Part shown: in pieces, positions 61,712 to 64,000 of the stretch
Position numbering within the stretch: position 1 is the stretch's first letter
Layout of the letters: each line of letters starts with the position of its first letter
Assembly: GCF_001612945.1 (NCBI RefSeq)
Contig: NZ_BDBK01000008.1
Coordinates: 558,001-622,000, forward strand
Direction of reading: 5' to 3'
Origin: Nocardia inohanensis NBRC 100128
GTDB taxonomy: Bacteria; Actinomycetota; Actinomycetes; Mycobacteriales; Mycobacteriaceae
Length of the DNA stretch: 64,000 nt
Translations under genes and position numbers: made by a program
The notes under the pieces: model-generated
The model's database searches: none
Told to the model about the DNA's origin: nothing
The model's input: the letters and a program-made list of their open reading frames with translations, nothing else

Positions 61712-62362
61712 ATGACTCAGGACACCGCGCAGGCCATCACCACCTTCGGTGACTCGACCTTGCAGGGCTACCTGGATGAGCTGGCCGCCAAGGTCCCGGC
61801 GCCCGGCGGCGGCGCGGTCGCCGCGCTGCACGCGGCCCAGGGTGCGGCGCTGGTCGCCATGGTCGCGCGCTACACCACCCGCGCCAAGGATGCCGACAAT
61901 CGCGAGGTCATCGACCGCATCATCGGGGCCGCCGATGCCGCCCGCGAGCGCGCGCTGGCGCTGGCCGATGCCGACGCCACCGCCTTCACTGCCGTCGGCA
62001 ACGCCTACAAGCTCCCCAAGGAGACCGAGGCCGAGCAGACCGCGCGCACCGAGGCGATCACCGCCGCCCTGCTCGGCGCCGCCCGCGTCCCGGCCGCCGT
62101 GGTCGCCGAGGCCGACGAAATCGTCTCCCTCGCAACCGAACTCCTCCCCATCGGCAACCCCAACGTGGTCACCGACATCGGCGCGGCCGCCGACTGCGCC
62201 CGCGCCGCCGCCGCCAGCTCGCAGCTCAATATCGCCATCAACGTCGCTTCCCTGGGCACCGGTTCCGAACCCGAGTTCGCGCCGGTCCTCACCCAGATCG
62301 ACGAGGTGATCGCCCGCGCCGACGCCCTGCACGCGGACGTGGTGGCGGCCATCGCCCGCTGA
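61712..62362 (+). CDS. Cyclodeaminase/cyclohydrolase family protein (FTCD-C/FchA-like)
   Basis: This all-helical protein of 216 residues has AGGGAGG before ATG 61712. The signature APGGGAVAALHAAQGAALVAMVARYT near residue 30 is the folate-binding helix pair of formiminotetrahydrofolate cyclodeaminase and methenyl-THF cyclohydrolase FchA. LGAARVPAAVVAEADEI and NPNVVTDIGAAADCARAA follow. It probably acts on one-carbon tetrahydrofolate intermediates; folD lies 1 kb away on the other strand. Confidence 0.88.
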   Translation: MTQDTAQAITTFGDSTLQGYLDELAAKVPAPGGGAVAALHAAQGAALVAMVARYTTRAKDADNREVIDRIIGAADAARERALALADADATAFTAVGNAYKLPKETEAEQTARTEAITAALLGAARVPAAVVAEADEIVSLATELLPIGNPNVVTDIGAAADCARAAAASSQLNIAINVASLGTGSEPEFAPVLTQIDEVIARADALHADVVAAIAR

Positions 62363-62383
62363 CCCGGACTCCGTTCGGACCTG

Positions 62384-62420
62384 CGCGCCCGGCTCCCCAG
62401 GAGCTGGGCGCGATTTTTTT
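62384..62420 (+). terminator. Intrinsic terminator with T7 tract
   Basis: CGCGCCCGGCTCC, loop CCA, GGAGCTGGGCGCG (13 bp with one G-U pair) is followed by A and seven T (62414–62420). It is the most canonical rho-independent terminator in the window, 22 nt after the cyclodeaminase-family stop. Confidence 0.92.
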
Positions 62421-62578
62421 CACCCTTCCGACCGGGAGGTTCTCTACCCGACACGGCCGGGACGGCATAGACCCCACGCCGTTGGGTAGGTCACGAAGCG
62501 AGAACATTTCCGGTCGGCTCGGATCATCCGGTCATAGGCTGAGGATCCAGAACCACACCCTGGCGAAGGGATGGAACC

Positions 62579-63328
62579 ATGCGGAACGCGATTCGCATTC
62601 TGATCGTGGGGACCGTGCTCGCGGCGGTGTCCGCGTTCGGATCGGGAGCCGCAGGCGCGGTTCTAGTTTCGTCGGATCTCCCGGCGGTGCAGGCGATTTC
62701 GCCGGGGCCGGGGCAGACGGTAGGAATCGCCGCACCGGTGAGCGTGCGATTCTCCGAGCCGGTGACCGATCGGGCGCGAGCCGAACGATCCGTCACCGTG
62801 AGCTCCGAAACCAGTCTGGCCGGGCACTTCTCCTGGGTAGACGACCGGAATCTGAGGTGGAGTCCGGCCGGATACCTGCCCGCTTCATCACCTATCACGG
62901 TGTCAGCGGGTCGCCTGCACACTCAATTCCAAACCAACGGCGGTGTCTCCGCCGACGGTGACATGTCGAATCACACGTTCACCGTGTACATCGGCGGTGC
63001 TCCCGTGCGCACCATGCCCGCGTCCTACGGCAAGTCCGGCTGGGAGTCACCGAGCGGGACTTTCCCGGTGCTGGAACGCTTCCGGTCGGTCACCTTCGAT
63101 TCCCGGACCATCGGCATCCCGCTGAATTCACCCGAGGGGTACCTGATTCAGGGCGAGTTCGCCGAACGACTCACCTGGGGCGGGGTTTTCGTGCACTCCG
63201 CGCCGTGGTCGGTTGATTCCCAAGGCAACTCGAACGTCAGCCACGGCTGCGTGAATCTGGCGCCCGGTGACGCCGAATGGTTCTACGACAATGTCGGGAT
63301 CGGCGATCCCGTCACCCTGCACTGGTAG
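62579..63328 (+). CDS. L,D-transpeptidase (YkuD) with Ig-like domain
   Basis: This exported cell-wall enzyme of 249 residues cross-links peptidoglycan 3→3 or attaches proteins. A signal peptide (MRNAIRILIVGTVLAAVSAFGSGAAGA) is followed by a bacterial Ig-like domain (about 35–120, VRFSEPVTDRARAERSVTV). The catalytic domain has GTFPVLERF, VHSAPWS (H206) and the active-site SHGCVNL with H222 and C224. It is smaller than mycobacterial LdtMt2, with only one Ig domain and no lipobox. Confidence 0.93.
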   Translation: MRNAIRILIVGTVLAAVSAFGSGAAGAVLVSSDLPAVQAISPGPGQTVGIAAPVSVRFSEPVTDRARAERSVTVSSETSLAGHFSWVDDRNLRWSPAGYLPASSPITVSAGRLHTQFQTNGGVSADGDMSNHTFTVYIGGAPVRTMPASYGKSGWESPSGTFPVLERFRSVTFDSRTIGIPLNSPEGYLIQGEFAERLTWGGVFVHSAPWSVDSQGNSNVSHGCVNLAPGDAEWFYDNVGIGDPVTLHW

Positions 63329-63342
63329 TGCGCCGGTGAGCT

Positions 63343-63369
63343 GAGCCCGGGAACCGCGTTCCCGGGCTC
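63343..63369. terminator. Hairpin between convergent L,D-transpeptidase and folD genes
   Basis: GAGCCCGGGAAC, loop CGC, GTTCCCGGGCTC is a perfect 12-bp stem between stops at 63328 and 63378. Confidence 0.8.
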
Positions 63370-63377
63370 GCTGCCGC

Positions 63378-64000
63378 TCAGCGCGCGGATTCGGCCGCCT
63401 GCACCACGTGCCGCATGAGCAGCGCGGTGGTGACCGGTCCGACGCCGCCGGGCACCGGGCTCAGGGCCGACGCCTTGCCGGTCACGGCCGCGGCGTTCAC
63501 ATCGCCGGTGATATTGCCGTTCTCGTCCTCATTGGTGCCCACGTCGATGACCACCGCGCCCTCGCGCACATGGGCATCGGTGATCAGCCCCGCCCGTCCG
63601 ACCGCGGCCACCACCACGTCCGCGGCCGAGGTCACCGCCGGCAGGTCGGTGGTGCGGGAATGGCAGATGGTGACGGTCGCGTTCTCGGCCAGCAGCAGCT
63701 GAGCCAGCGGCTTGCCGACCACATTGGAGCGCCCGACCACCGCGACATGCTTACCGGCCAGCGCAACACCGTGGAACTTGGCCAGCTCCACCACGGCCTC
63801 GGAGGTCGCGGGCGGGAAGCCCGGCAGACCGGAGGAGAGCAGGCCCAGCGACAGCGGGCTCACCCCGTCCACATCCTTGGCCGCGGCGATGGCCGGGCTG
63901 ACGTCGTCCAGGCCGATGCCCTTGGGCAGCGGGGTCTGCAACATGATGGCGTCCACGGACGCGTCGGCCGAGAGTTCGGTGAGCTTGGCGCGAATCTCCT
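63378..64000 (-). CDS. folD: Bifunctional FolD, methylene-THF dehydrogenase/cyclohydrolase (5' end off window)
   Basis: FolD interconverts 5,10-methylene-, methenyl- and 10-formyl-tetrahydrofolate with NADP. The visible C-terminal 207 residues contain MLQTPLPKG, the cofactor segment VAVVGRSNVVGKPLAQLLL, TICHSRTTDLP, VIDVGTNEDENGNITGDV and the closing SPVPGGVGPVTTALLMRHVV. These are standard FolD signatures. The N-terminus with the catalytic lysine is outside the window. Confidence 0.97.
   Translation of the reverse strand, partial: EIRAKLTELSADASVDAIMLQTPLPKGIGLDDVSPAIAAAKDVDGVSPLSLGLLSSGLPGFPPATSEAVVELAKFHGVALAGKHVAVVGRSNVVGKPLAQLLLAENATVTICHSRTTDLPAVTSAADVVVAAVGRAGLITDAHVREGAVVIDVGTNEDENGNITGDVNAAAVTGKASALSPVPGGVGPVTTALLMRHVVQAAESAR

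Overview
The window is high-GC actinobacterial DNA and most resembles a Nocardia-type mycolate-producing actinomycete. The gene order Mpa/ARC ATPase – Mtb12/LppK-like lipoprotein – secreted protein – TrmI – RecB-like nuclease – hisG – hisE, followed later by metH – PAC2 protein, matches from memory the Mycobacterium tuberculosis block Rv2115c–Rv2125. That block is interrupted here by accessory genes. An antigen-85-like esterase, an F420-type LLM oxidoreductase, DUF5753-type XRE regulators and many Ser/Thr kinases fit the same group.

Layout. 1–6797 (minus): three paralogous membrane Ser/Thr kinases alternating with two paralogous lipoproteins, with a shared palindrome at both kinase promoters. 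7013–13559: small secreted protein, proteasomal ATPase, two Mtb12-like exported proteins behind a possible iron box, TrmI, RecB-like nuclease, hisG, hisE. 13777–19572: GlxA/FtrA-type regulator, membrane protein, TerD protein, and a tightly coupled operon of a 2-oxoglutarate oxygenase, a SAM methyltransferase and a carnitine-acyltransferase-like enzyme. 19725–22950: orphan CHC2/TOPRIM protein, small membrane and LuxR-HTH proteins, MmcQ/YjbR protein, HAD phosphatase. 23060–29712: a fourth Ser/Thr kinase, metH and a PAC2 protein. 29783–32335: an adenylation–carrier–membrane acyltransferase fusion directly behind a strong iron-box match. 32237–36238: resolvase-like protein and XRE regulator around an inverted repeat, antigen-85-like esterase, DUF2127 protein, VOC protein.

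36426–43752 is a three-gene, one-base-overlap operon of DUF2397, DUF2398 and SMC-like ATPase genes. This is the Wadjet type III (JetABC) arrangement, but no JetD (DUF2399/TOPRIM) gene is present. A SpdB-like membrane protein follows. 45340–53217 (minus) holds an NB-ARC/TPR STAND protein with a small membrane protein, a metallophosphoesterase, a VanY-type peptidase and a class I fumarase. 53478–54933 holds XRE and MarR regulators.

55092–60375 is a stressosome-type partner-switching locus: RsbR, RsbS, RsbT, an RsbX-like phosphatase and a PAS/GAF/PP2C/HATPase protein, then an RsbV-like antagonist. It sits behind overlapping SigF/SigB-like promoter motifs, with no sigma factor gene alongside. 60469–64000 holds an LLM oxidoreductase, a cyclodeaminase-family protein, an L,D-transpeptidase and the 3' part of folD.

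The most interesting regions are the oxygenase/methyltransferase/carnitine-acyltransferase operon, the iron-box-linked A–PCP–acyltransferase, the JetD-less SMC cassette and the duplicated kinase–lipoprotein array. No tRNA, rRNA, CRISPR array or insertion sequence was recognised.
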